Positions 44,972-58,000 of a stretch of DNA of 64,000 bases are shown here, in pieces. Every line of letters starts with the position of its first letter. Position 1 is the first letter of the stretch. The DNA is taken from positions 28,966,145 to 29,030,144 of the forward strand of contig CM076266.1 in the NCBI GenBank assembly GCA_038380795.1, in the 5' to 3' direction. Under the pieces are notes generated by a model. That model was not told where the DNA came from and made no database searches. It saw only the letters and a program-made list of their open reading frames with translations. A program made the translations under genes and the position numbers. This stretch comes from Pyrocephalus nanus (taxonomy: Eukaryota > Chordata > Aves > Passeriformes > Tyrannidae).

Positions 44972-47900
44972 CTAAATAAATAAATAAAAAAAATAATTTA
45001 AAAAAAAAGTTTTAAACAGTCACGTTTCGAAGATCTACAACACTAATCCCAAGACTTTAAAAGCATCACACCAGCGCCACTGTTTCCCAGCCTTTGACTT
45101 GGAAGTGGCACATTTCTCACTGGAGTAAGTACTGCTAAGACAGCAGTTCCCACCCAAAGGGGTAATTTGCCCAGAACTGCCTCATGTTGTTTGTGGCCAA
45201 AAACCCACACAACCGATGGCCTACAAATAAGCCCCTGGATGAGAGACAAAATACCTTATGATGTAGGTTTAATCACTGAGAAACAAACCAAAAGAAAACT
45301 TGTAGCAAACTTGTAGCGTGTCAAGAATACACTGAGAACGGCACTCCCTGAGTTTAGTCAGGGCGGATTTTTATCTGATGCACCATTAATCACACTGAAG
45401 AAATGTTCTGGAAGTATTAACTTGCTATAGAGCACAAACAAGCTTTCTGAGACAGTGGATGCTAATTCTTCGGACATTCTCTGCTTTGCTATCGCTGGGA
45501 CACAATTGGTGCAGTAAGTCCCCAGCACACAGACACAAAGGTAACCAAGGGAATTTGCAATGCATGTAAAACACGGATAAAGGCCCTGCTATGTCCTTTA
45601 GAAACTGTTGCTTCTTTTAAGCAAAGTAACACAAAGTTTGAGCTTGAAGGAAGCACTTTCAAGTGTCTTCATGGAAGCAGGGGAGAACAATCTCCTGGTG
45701 AACCATATGGTTCTTGCTGTGAGAGAAAAGACTCCTCTAAAACAATATACCACAACCTTCCCAGCAAAGCAAGCGCTGCTTAGAAGCCATCTAGTCAGTG
45801 AGCTGTGATCTGTTCTGGACCAGAAAAATCCTCAGTAACACTGCATGCACAGACTGCCTTCATCTCTCCTGAAGGTTTTAACAAGGCTCTCACCATACCC
45901 AAATCAAACTCTGAACATCCCTCAAGTAAAACGCTCATATCCCATCTTGCAGGCTAGAGCCACCTCCCTTTTTCACAGCTGAACATCAGCCCTCCAGGGC
46001 CAGCAGCAAACTCTTGCCTATTCAGCCCAAAAGGGGAGAGCCAATAAAGCAGAAATAATGCCAGTTATAATGCAGTAGCACCATAGCAGAGTTCAGCAGT
46101 GTCACACTTGAGGACCAAGGGTGAACAAGTCTTAGATGTTCAAAATAGGTGACTTTACAATAAACAGACAAAGACTATTCATAAACAAATTACTGGTGTT
46201 GTCAGGGTTTTGTTTGTTGGGTGTTTTTTTTAATGAGATAGAGATATCCTCTCTTTTTATAGTTATCACTGAATAAGTAGCAATTTTAACATTCAGGCTT
46301 TCAAAAGTGCAGATTTCACCTTTTTTCCCCCACATCAGAAATTTTTAATTTCTAAAGCTTTTGTGTTCATTTGCTATATCAGAATTTTACTGCTCTGCAG
46401 CTCTTTTGAGGTTGACACACAAATACTTTCTTTAGCTCAAAAGTAAAATCTTTACCTGAATTTTTCTACGATACATATTTCACAAATTTCTATTTAAAGA
46501 AGTACTTTTGAGCTGTTTTGTACTGAAACGCCTCCCTTCCAGTGTAAGGTTTACATTCAATTAACTGAGCATCCAGCACTATGAAGACAGTTTTCATTTA
46601 CACTTCAATGACTCTTCAAAAATAAACCAGGATTACTCTGTTTATTTATATCTCATTACCTGTAAGAAATGTCTTTGACCAGACGTGATTGACAGGGCAA
46701 AACAATGAATAAAGCTTGACATATCATGACATACATCGAAGGAGTCTGAGAATGAAAGTGGGAAAATAAGTCTGATATACAGAATACTAAACTGAGGAAG
46801 ATAAAGTGTTATGAATAAATGAAGAGGTTTCAGTGTGAAGAAATGGTGGTCATTTGGGAAGCAGCTAAAAATCCCTGGTATAAAATAAGTAAAACAACAG
46901 TGCATTTCTCCAGCAAACAGCTGGCTACACCTCCTCAACACCAGCTGCATCAAACACCTTCACACTCAGGACACCGCAGTTATTTGTAAAGGTAATGGAA
47001 AAAACCCCTCCCTCCCCACCCCATGGCAGGGGAGGCAGACTCCTAGTTTAAACCCAAGTCTCAAAAGGAAATAAAACACACTAAGTTTCCCTCACTATGT
47101 CTTGAAATAGCAGCAAGCTCTTCTTACTTCCTTCCCCTCTCACACAGAGGTACTTCACCCCTAAGTGACCATGAAAAAATAGAAGTTATGTGTCAGAGGT
47201 CCTTCAGTTACTAGCTAGAGAAGGAAATAAAATTCATCACAATCAGTGCAGTAATTTCCTTCCAACCAAGGTCCCTGGTGCATTTCCTTCTGAAGTGGTT
47301 CATGGTGTTTCCACAGAGAAGAATTTCATCTAACCTTTGCTGCTTTCAAACAGCTTATACCGCACCACCCTGCCTAAAACCTTGGTGGAGAGCCAGGGCA
47401 TTAAAGTGTTAATTTCCATGCAGAACTGCACATTCCAAAGCAGCACAGAGCATTGGGCCAATATTTATGGATGCACAAAATAACCTCTACTAAATTTTCA
47501 AAAAAATTCAAAACTTTTTTTTTTTTTGTAACTTCCAGTAAGTTTGACCTACGCTAGCAAAGGAATCAAATACAAGTAAAGTATTTATACAATACAAGTA
47601 AATTTTCCCAGAAAAAAAGTTTGAGATAGGTTTTAACAAGTGAAATAAAATGCAGGGCTCCAATAGGAGCTGCACTAAATACTGCAGAACAGCACTGAGA
47701 ATGTTTGGAGGAAGAGCAGGACTGATTTTCATGGAAGACCCTTTGAGAGGGAGCCAGGTCCCCATAACTTCCAGCAATAAGGCTGTGAAGGCAGCTTCAG
47801 CTCCACGGCTGCCTCGCTGTGTGAGCGGGCCTGCCCGTGCAAGAACAACTTATAAACACATGGAAACAGACTGGAGAACCATTCCTAGCACAGAGAGAAC

Positions 47901-48169
47901 CTCATGAGCAAGTAACTGCTTTCGAAACTCTAGTAAAACCAGATCCCAAGGGCAATGCGAGCACAGGAGAAGTACAATTTTCTCACCGTAACTGCATCAG
48001 CACTTGAAAGTTTCTGTTGGCACAGATACCCGGGTCAGGGATCAAGACATCTAAGCTAGCAAAAAGCCTGCAGAGCATTAGGAGAGGAGTTATTAAATCC
48101 CCAGAGAAAACAACGTTTAGTGGTAGTTTGCAGCACTAGCAGCTCTTCTGATGAAGCCTCTAAAGCACA

Positions 48170-48243
48170 ATTGGCCGCACAGTAGAATTGGACTTGATGA
48201 TCTCTGAGGTCTCTTCCAACCCAGCTAATTCTATGATTCTATG
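48170..48243 (+). repeat. CR1 3' end with two octamers
   Basis: GAATTGGACTTGATGATCTC, then CTTCCAACCCAGCTA, then two perfect ATTCTATG units at 48228-48243. This is the diagnostic CR1 terminus and the least diverged tail in the window. Confidence 0.93.
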
Positions 48244-51200
48244 AAAATAGACTTTATTATAAGAAAAGCAGAGGCCAAATTTACAATTCAGCTAGATTTC
48301 TACTTGCACCTGGACCTGTAGGACATCAAGAGCTGAAGCTGTTAACAGGCAGGCCCATAACTCTGGGCCCATAATCCATTATGCTTCATGCCCTAGAACT
48401 GTGTGGGCAAATGGAAAACTGAAACAAAACCATACTTAAATACTCCCTCCCAGCTGCATTTGTTGAATACTACTCTGCAGTGGCAATTTGGAAACACTGC
48501 TTCGTTTTTAAGCAACACAGTTAGTCCAAATAGCAAATTAGCTTCAAGAGTTATCTGAAGTCAATCTACAGTCTTTTATTTTAAGCAACTTACTGAAAGC
48601 CTGAGAAAGAAAAAGCCAAACTCTAGGGTAAAGAATGAAACATTCGTCATTAGAAAAACATCAACGGGTTTGTGGCTTTGCCAATGTGAAAAAGGATACC
48701 CAAACACTTTTTAGTCAGTAGAGTTACTCAACAATTAGGCTTCATTTAAAACTCCCTCCAGCATGTACAAGTTGTACCGACAGGTTGCTCTCACGCTCTC
48801 AGTCCCAAGCCTGCAGGTCACTCTGTTCAATGGAAGAGAGAGTAGCCATGTTCTTCATGTGCTTCTAAACCCACAGAGAACAGGAGCTCACATCTCCATC
48901 CAACCTCCTTACATTTGTCACTTTAGTCAGTGGCTGTTTCTCTCAAAAGATAAGAATTCAAATGAATGGCTGAAAACTAGGCTATTTTTCTTTCATCACA
49001 AACTTGTATTTGAGTTGAGAGAGGTTTAGCCCTGGGGGAGAATAAGGAAAAATGTACTAGGGATGAGGAGAAAAAGCTCTGAGAGAGGTCGGAGGCAAGC
49101 AGGATGTCAGCTTTCTGCCTGTCACACATATCGCTGGTGCTTGTTGGAGTCTATCCGATATAAAAGTGAGGATATCCTTCAAAATAGTCAGAAGGAGCCA
49201 GGCCAGTGGAACCTCTCACTGAAAATGAGGAAGTCTTGACACCTCGGGGACTGGGGGCCTGCGCCCCAGCTCCCACTGCCACAGAGACGCTGCTCATTGT
49301 GGCTGACCATCAGTGCTTTCTCTCAGGAAGCTCAACTGAATGTCTTCACCACTGCACACCCTTCCTCTATAATATAAAATGGGACTCCTTGAGAAACACA
49401 AACAGCCACAGAGATTTAAGCTAAGGAGAATCCCACCCTTACAGCAGTGTCTGTCACAGGCCATCCACACAGACAACTCTTTCTGCGCTCTTCATCCCTC
49501 CTTTGCAACCCAGTACTCTGCAAGCAACCTGCTGCAAATACATCTCCCACAACAATTCCTTCCTTAGAGCAAGCTGAAAATCCAGAAGTCCCGCTCTCCC
49601 ACTCAGACCTCTCCTAATGGCTAAGATCTCATCTGCTATGGAGCCCAGGCTCCGAGAGGCTCCAAAAAGCTGCCTTCCCAGGCAGCTCCCAAGGACTCAG
49701 AGGTGACACACATTAGCAGCACTCACAGAAGCAAATGGAGCACTGCAGTATAAAACATGTCAACTTAGAAAACAAAAAACTATGTAAAATTAAAGGGGTA
49801 CTGACAGAGTTCAAAACTGCAACATAATGTATTGCTCATAGGTGCTCAGTACCAGCAAATCCCTTTTGGGGTATAAAAGCTGAACTCTCATGGGCATTCC
49901 TCTGCTAAGCCTACACTGGGCCCTGCACAGAAGGGAACCACAAACAACAGCTGGATTATGTTGTTAGTCACAGATAGGGATGAAAACAAAAAAAGCTAGG
50001 CCATGGCAAGCTAAGAGAAAAAAACAAACCCAGGCACTTTTTCAAATGCAGTCCTCCTGGAACTGGCAGCAGCATACAGACATCTGCTTGTCCATTTTCA
50101 AAGCAGAAAACAACCTGTACTCTTTAATTATGAAATACAGTTTTCTGATTGGTTCACACAGCTTTTATTGACCCAAGCCCTCTTTGTAGTCAGAGCCCTT
50201 GCCCAGCTGACCTAATAGAGGATTTTTCCCCACTTTAAGATATACAGCTTGAATTTATGACATATACTCCATTTCATCCAATCTCTGATGTTTTTCTTTC
50301 TGCACAATATCACTGACACTGAAACACGCCGAAACACAGCTATAGCATTCCTCTGAGGTTAGCTGACATCCAATACACCCTGGTAGACACTGCTCAGCCT
50401 CTGACACGTGAACACACCTGCACGCAGCTGACAGCCCAGCCAGGCTGCCAAAAACAGATGCAGAGGGTACATTTTGTGGAGACAAGCCTATACAGAATTT
50501 CTCCCCTCAGCCAGACTCCCTCACCAGAGGGCCAGACCACAAGTATTGACAAATTCATGTAAGGGACATCACAAACTTAACCAGCAGAGTTCCCATCAGA
50601 AATGGCAGTCAGTAAAGACCCATTATTTTCAAGTATTTACAAAACTAGCTTCTCATTTATCCAGGTGAATCTAACTCATCCTGCACTGCCAAGGCCTTGA
50701 TATCCCCTTTAATTCAGCATCTCTGCATTATTGGCAATGAAAGGCACAAACAATTTCTCTGTTTATGAAATCACTGTAAGCTGGAATAGAAGGGGAACAC
50801 ACAGCTGCTGCTCAGAACAAGGCACAACACATGTAGGTCCAAGGCCTTTGCTCTTGTTTGTCACTGAAAACAATGTCTCTCCCACTCATTAATCTTTAAA
50901 ACAATAGTTTAATTGCTACCAGCAAACATGTACTTGCTTACTATCAAATAGATAATGATTAACTGTGTTCCAGTCACACTTTTCAGAAGGAAGCAAGTTT
51001 CAGCTGTTTCCATTCTGGTCTCCTCTCATTCTTTTATCAGCATCCCACAGTTAATTTGCTGTGCAAATTATAGCAGGCAACATATTTTAAAACAGGAGCT
51101 TTAATCCATCAGTTGCTCACCAGAATTGCTGTAGTAGTGCCTCTCTTCAGGGATCACCCTGATTGCACTGACTGCACCAGGGCATCCTGCACAAGCTTCT

Positions 51201-51419
51201 GGCAGGGATGAGGACAGCAGGATCACCCCTCACTGACCACAGTATACCTGTCTTATCCACTACTGCAGTAGATTCAGTAATTCAGAAGCCTACAAGGTGA
51301 AGGCAGCTGAGTGGTCGCTGCACCCTTCACAGTGAGCAGACATTGAGTGCTGCTATTTTGGCTCCATTTTTTCCTCAACCTCTTTCAATGCAGTTGGCAA
51401 GCCCTTAAAAAGAGCAGCA

Positions 51420-52285
51420 GCCCAAGTATCAACACAAGGGCCCATAATGCTCAACATCCTAGTATAGATCCTGATACTGGCACAACTGCATCCACGGTAA
51501 ATCTGCAAATGACACTTCGTCAGAAGAGGTGGCTGGAAAAGCAAATGGCAGAACATCAACCCAGACAGCACCTGCAAAACTTGACTGTGCCAAGACAAGC
51601 TTTACAAAGTCCAACAAGGAGACACGTGGAGTCCTGCACATGGGGTAGAATAATCCCATGGTCAGCCCCACCAAAGAGGACCCGTGCATTACAGCAGGTG
51701 TCGGGTTGAAAAAGCTGAAAAGGTGCAGTCTTGTTGGGAGGAAGGCAAATCATGTCCTAGGCTACATTAAGAGGGCTAGAGCTGGCCAATCCTGGCCACT
51801 CCCAAATGAGTGGCAGTGAGGTTGTATCCTGAATACTACATCCAGGCCCTCAGTTCAAAAGGGATGTCAAGATAGGGTGGAGGCCTACAATGACGCCTAC
51901 AAGGAGTGCTGAGGGATGTGGGTTTATTTAGTCTGCCGAGGAGGAGACTAAGAAGCAATGTAATTAGCTGCCAGCTGATATCTCAAGGGGAGCTGTAAAG
52001 AAGATAGAGTCAAGTGAATGTTTCTCGACAGTATTGAATGGTATAACATGGAGCAACAGCCACAGACAGCAGCTTGGAAGTTCAGGTTGCACACTAAAAA
52101 AATGTCTTTCTTATCAGGAGAGCAGTGTGACCCACAGAGAGTTTACAAATCTCCAGCTCTGGAGGTTTTCAAGACTTGGCAAAGATATGGTTGATGCAAT
52201 CCAGCAATGTGACAGTTCTGCTTTGAGCAGGAAGCTGGGCTCTGATGACCTCCAGAGGTCCTGTACAACCAGTATTTATATCAAA
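51420..52285 (+). repeat. CR1 LINE, 3' part including decayed ORF2 end
   Basis: TCCAACAAGGAGACACGTGG and GTCCTGCACATGGGG match the end of the CR1 reverse-transcriptase ORF. Further right come TTTAGTCTGCCGAGGAGGAG, GGAGGTTTTCAAGACTTGGC, CTGATGACCTCCAGAGGTCC and a lost octamer tail. The reading frame is broken. The left boundary is uncertain. Confidence 0.8.
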
Positions 52286-54768
52286 TACCATCATTTTTTC
52301 TTAAGAGTTTCTCAAAACCCAAAGAACATTGTTGCAAAAACTTTGCAGTGACGCTGAATATTCTCCTAGATTCTCAGTCACATTCTCCTGAATAAACAGA
52401 CTAGTGGTGTAATTGGGGGTAGGGGTTTTGTTTGCTTCTCTTTATGACCATGACCTTCCTTTCCCTTCTCCTCACAGCCTGAAAACTTCGAGCCAAAACA
52501 TAACTGAGAAGTAGTAAAAAAAACCCCTTCTTGCTATAGGCCACGTAAAATTTTTATAAACAACTTCTAAAATCCAAAACCTTGCGAGTGACCTCCTTTT
52601 GACAGACCTATGAAGCCCTGTGAGCTACACATTAATCTGCAATGACTGCATTACTGACAAAATGCAGTCTCTGAAGAGTCTGAAACACCCTCATTCTTTA
52701 AGCTGTTTATTGTAAAGCTCTACAATTGTACATAGGTTAAAATTTGCTTTTTCAAAAGCAGATTTGAAGATTTTTAACCGGATGGAGAAGGCGAAGTGGA
52801 GGAGGAGGAAAAGGTGAAAACAAGCCTTGCTAGATTTTTATGAAGGACAAACCATTTCCTCCCTGCTGCCTATGAAACACTATAGCCATATGTCCCTTAG
52901 TCTCTGCTTTTCATTACATGTCTTATTCTTGTGCTGGGCTTTTTGGCCCCCTACATGCATCTACCCCTCCTCTTCTAAGAGATTAATTGTCACAAGACTG
53001 ACCTGAGTCCTGGTTCTGTGTTACTTTCCTGGTAGACCTGTAGTCTATAAAAAGGTCCAGGAAATAAGAGTAGACCTACAAAGCACATGTCAAGAGACAT
53101 CCAGCTCTATGCTAAAGTTAGGTGATACATGTAACTCCCTTAGGATCATAAGCCACATTCCAAGAGACAGAAAGTTCAGGGCACAACCAGCATTAACTAC
53201 TTCTGTTACCAGCATACAGACAGCTGGACTCCTCAAAGACAGAATCCCACCTCCCTTTTTTAGGAGCTATGGTAGGAAATGGGAAATAAAATATCTAAAC
53301 ATACGATCTCCATAAACGCTGTTAAGGCAAATCCTGTACTGGACAATCAGCTGCCAGTACGTCTCTGTTCTCCAGTGGCTCCCATCTAGGCTGTACACTA
53401 GGATCTTGTGAAACAAGGGCAAAAATATCACCTCTGAGCCAACCATCGCCACTGTGCAGTCAGACACTTGAAACTTACTGGTCTCCTCACTGATTTTAAC
53501 TGATCCAGCTCCTTGCCTTACAGGAATAGGGAGGTGATGCTCATTTGGGCACTGAGATTGTATGTGAGACACTACCCCAAGCCTTTTGCCCCTCCTTTGT
53601 TTTTCATGTGGTTGTTGAGAGACGCTGGTCTGCTTGGAGTTACTCACACTGATTAACAAGTCTGTGGCACCAGAGTATGGCACATTATTCAGCCTAATAC
53701 CATCTTGGGCACTCACTGCCATCTGCTTGTTAGCTGTGCACTTGTTTGTGGCCAAAATTATTAATCTGCTGCCTTCTGGAAGAGGGGATCATAGAATATG
53801 TCCAAGCTTTTCTCTCCAAGGTAGAAGATCTTATTAAGAGAGAAAAACATCAAGATAATCCTCCCGGCAATATGCACCTGCAGTGTGAGAGCTTAGGCAG
53901 TGACTCAGCGAGTCTAGGGTTTACAGCTGGTTTCTAGGTTTAGAGAGGCTCTACATGCTCATCTACACCTGGCATCAGCCTCTTTAGCTGGAATTAAATA
54001 TAGAAGCGAGGAACAAACTCCCACAAATGCATCCCACAAAAGGTACACCGCCTGCCTTAGTGGATTTGCTAATTACCCTAGATAATAAACATTCAGCACA
54101 TACAGATGCAACAGATAAATTCAGGAGAAACACTGGATCATTGTCTCACATAATTGCCACCAAAGCAGCACATGATTTTAAGTAGAAGTTTCCAGAGTGC
54201 TGGCAAGGGATTGGCAGCCTGGCTCTGAAAGCACATCTTGTGCACGCATACTAGCACAAACCAAAACAAGGCACATAGGTAGGAGTTTCACCAGGCTGAT
54301 GAGCTGCTCTGGACATGTTCTCCCAGTTCCCAGAAAGCCTCACACCCACCAGCAATTGCCCATCCTCAAGAGCAGAGATATGCTCTGGAAGAAAGCCCCA
54401 GGGTAACCTTGTACATCTTTGCACGCTCACAGCTACTTTTGAGACAGTCATTTTCCTAAGGGACAGGTTGAAGATAATTATCTATTGACCTTTTAACATT
54501 TTTCCTAATGGAATTATATGATGCCATAGCACATGTGACTCACAGGCTTGCTTCACTTAAAAGAAATACTTGCACGTGGTACCCTGGACAAATGAAGGGC
54601 TAAATCCATTCCATGAAGGAAAAAGTCTAGGTAGCAGCAGGAATAGGGAAAATGTCAGTTCCACTTCACAGCAATAAAATCCTCCTTTGAGAACAAACCA
54701 TTAACCCCCCTTACCAAATGAAAAAAAAACAAAACCCCACCAATCAACACAAACCAAACTACAGCAAC

Positions 54769-54791
54769 AAAAAAAAAAAAAAAAAAAAAAA
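54769..54791 (+). repeat. Poly(A) tract
   Basis: A run of about 23 A inside a wider A/C-rich stretch (54715-54805). Simple sequence. Confidence 0.85.
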
Positions 54792-57702
54792 CCACCCACC
54801 AGACACAGACACATCTAAAAGAGATGGGCATTTCTTCTACATCCTGGCAGCAAAATTTCTCATCTAATAGTAGAACCTCAAGTTTGCTACAACTGAAAGA
54901 TACTTCTAAGAGAAACTGTCAACACAGAGCCATTCCCACACATGCTACACAGGAATTAGTCTCTTCAGATAACCTTTTCCAGCAAGAACAAACAAGAACT
55001 CCTAAATTCATACTGTTTTACTAGAAGTCATAACGAAGCACACCCAGAAGGCAGTAACCAACATCCATACCATATCTGTTTCGGCAGCAGCCCCTAGCAC
55101 GAGCATTTATCACTTCATAATAAACTCGCACCTATTTAAACCACTATACACAGCGAAGACTGGGTTGGCTGAACAACTTCCCCACAGTTGCAAGACCTGT
55201 GATGCCTTCAGCAGTCACCCCTGAGCCATTACCCACAAAACAGGTACATAGGATATCACTCTGACCTCAAGTCACCCAGGCTCAAATGCCAACTCCTATT
55301 TTTAACAGATTATCCTGTCTGTGGTTTACAATCTCTTGAAATAGCCTTCACTAGTGGACAGAAAAAAATTTGGAGGGGAAATATGAGAGAGAACAAAGCA
55401 AGGCAGTCTTTCCTTTAAATTGCTTTTTTTCCTGTAGATTTGCCTTTTGGCAATAGCTATACTAGTGTTACAGCTACACAAAAGAACGCACTATCTAATC
55501 TCTTGGGTTTTGACAAATTGAAGAGGATGCAATACGATGTTAATCAAATCTTCAGACAACAGCAGAGGAAAAAGGAATTCACTTCTACTTTCACATTCCA
55601 GCACCCTTTGAGAGCTATTTATACCTTCCTGCCAGTGCCAGCATCTGCCATTGCATCTGTGGCTACGTACAGTAGGCAGATCACCTGTATCATTTCTTTC
55701 TGCCTAAATCAGTTGACATATAAAAAACCCCCAAAATTTTCCTGTCCTAGCCCTCTCCTTGTTACTCAAAAGAACAGAGAGTATTTCCACACCTACCTAC
55801 CCCAGCATTCCAATACTTGAGACCTACTTGCACAACAATTTTAGTATTTCACAACAGAAGAAAAACAACAAGAAAAAACCCCAAAACATTCTTGAAGGTA
55901 GGAAAAATAATTAGGTCATTGGATTCCTGACAATCAATGGAGAGGAGGTTGAACAGCTATCTGGCTTTGTACTACTGCCATCCATAATAGCTGAGAAATG
56001 ATGGAGGCTCTGGGGGGGTTGGGGAAAGTGGGAGAAAGAGACACCATGAGAGAGTAATTTTCTCCCTCTCTTCTAGATAAATTCTTCAAAACAGTAAAAA
56101 AACAATTCTTCAAAACAAAACAGTATTTTCTTCTGTTTCTACAAGCAAAAGAAGAAGAGGGAAGAACCTCTAATTTACAGTGCACAGCTAACAAATTCAC
56201 GTAATGGAATCCTCCAAGGCACATCAAGTAAGGATGAAAAAAACACAGTTTTTGCATCAATAGCTTATACAAACTAATCATCCATCAACAGAATAGTCCT
56301 TGCATTAAACAAAAATGTAGGATGTATAAATACAAACCCAAAATAACTAGACCCAGTCACTGAGGCGCAGAAAGCACAAAGAGACACAGGAGATCTAATT
56401 TTTATAGGAGGGACACTACAGATATTTCAACAAACAAGTGGCTAAAAACTAGTTCCTACTATCCAAGAACATAGTATTTACAGATGATATTGCTACAGAT
56501 GCCACCTAGTCTGCAGAAAATATAAGCAACCAAGCACTAAATTTGAATCAGGTTAGGATTTTTTTTTTTTTCAGTTCATCTGTGAAGTAGCAGTTGCTTG
56601 TGTTCCCAAAGGTGGGGCAAATTTCCATCTGCCCAGGATTAAGAGGGTAAAAACCTGCCAGTCACACTGACCCACTATCCTGCATTAGTAGGGTTGATGG
56701 GAAGACAAACACATTAAGGAGCTTTCTTTCACAGACCAGATCTTTGGCAGAACTTTCCAAATCTGACCAGGCAACATCTGTTATCTTCTCAGCAGTTTAA
56801 GGACAGCTAGTTGAGATGCTTGTATATCATCACACTGCTCAACCAGATGACAGAGCCAGAATATAAAACTCATATTGAGTCATACTTTAAGTAAATAAAT
56901 AATGTAAATCAGCCAGATAAAACCTAGCTTGTTGACCCAGGTAATTCTACCTAAGCTCACTGCTTCTTAGGCTTTGTTGCTACTTTGGCCTGAAGGATAA
57001 CGCAACAGAACCATAATTCAAGACTTAACATACAATTTCCAGGTTTTAAGCATTCAGGTGGAGCAAACAGAACACATCAAGCATAAGCTCCATCCGGCAG
57101 CAGTGAAACACCGAGCCACACGCACCTGAATGCAAGGCAGGAACTCCTGCACACTGCTCGGGGGGGTTTCAAACAAAACTGTGCAACCGTGACCAGAGAG
57201 CTCAAAAAAAAACCCCTCCAAATTCTGAGTGTGGCAAAACATTTTCTTGACTGAACCCACAGTACATCCTGGTTTAGAAATAAAGTTTACGAAACTCAGT
57301 GGATTCCCTGGTGGAAGTCCAGGAAGTGACTCCTCACCCTCAATAATAAAATTACGTATTCCCTTGCTTGGCTTGTTTCCTCTTCAGATGGGTGCTTGGC
57401 CCTGCAGCCAGCTATGCACCGTGTGGAAAGCGAGATTAATAAACTGAGAACACCCCTTGGGATCACAGCAATGGGAACTCCACATTTCTCAAGAGGACTG
57501 ACGTCACATCGACATGGTTTCCCCAAGATTTAATGATGTGTTTTGCAATAAAAAAAAAGAAAAAGTCTGTGGGAAGAAGGGGTTCAGTCCTAGAGCAGGC
57601 CCACTGGGAGCAAAAAGGAAAAAAGGACACACAAAATTTCACAGGCCATCAGGTACAACCCACAGCCTCCATGCTTTCAGACACCACCAATAATACAAAA
57701 TG

Positions 57703-57728
57703 TAAAAAAAAAAAAAAAAAGAAAAAAA
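57703..57728 (+). repeat. Poly(A) tract next to CR1
   Basis: About 17 A, a G and eight A, ending just before the CR1 copy that starts near 57735. Confidence 0.85.
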
Positions 57729-57734
57729 AGCCCT

Positions 57735-58000
57735 ACTGATAGGAATGACTTTAAAGTAAAAGAGGAGAGATTTTGATTACATGTCAGGAAGAAATTACTT
57801 ACTCAGAAGGTAGTGAGGCACTGGAAGAGGTTGTCCAGAGAAATGATGGATGCCCCATCTCTGGAAGTGTTCAAGGCCAGGTTGGATTTGGCTTTAAGCC
57901 ACCTGATCTAGTGGGTGGCATCCATGCCCATGGCAGCAGGGTGGGAACTAGTTGATCTTTAAGGTCCCTTCCAACCCAAACCATTTCATGGTTGTATGAT
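57735..58000 (+). repeat. CR1 LINE 3' end
   Basis: AGAGATTTTGATTACATGTC, GAGGCACTGGAAGAGGTTGT, CCAGAGAAATGATGGATGCC, CTCTGGAAGTGTTCAAGGCC, GGTTGGATTTGGCTTTAAGC, GATCTTTAAGGTCCCTTCCA and a worn octamer tail (TTTCATGGTTGTATGATT). A clear CR1. Confidence 0.94.

Noticed and set aside
51347..51709. A 120-codon + strand open frame
   Set aside because: Its right part overlaps the decayed reverse-transcriptase end of a CR1 copy; the frame is a chance survivor.
53780..53800. ATCATAGAATATG, like a reversed CR1 octamer tail
   Set aside because: There is no neighbouring CR1 sequence in that orientation; too short to support a call.
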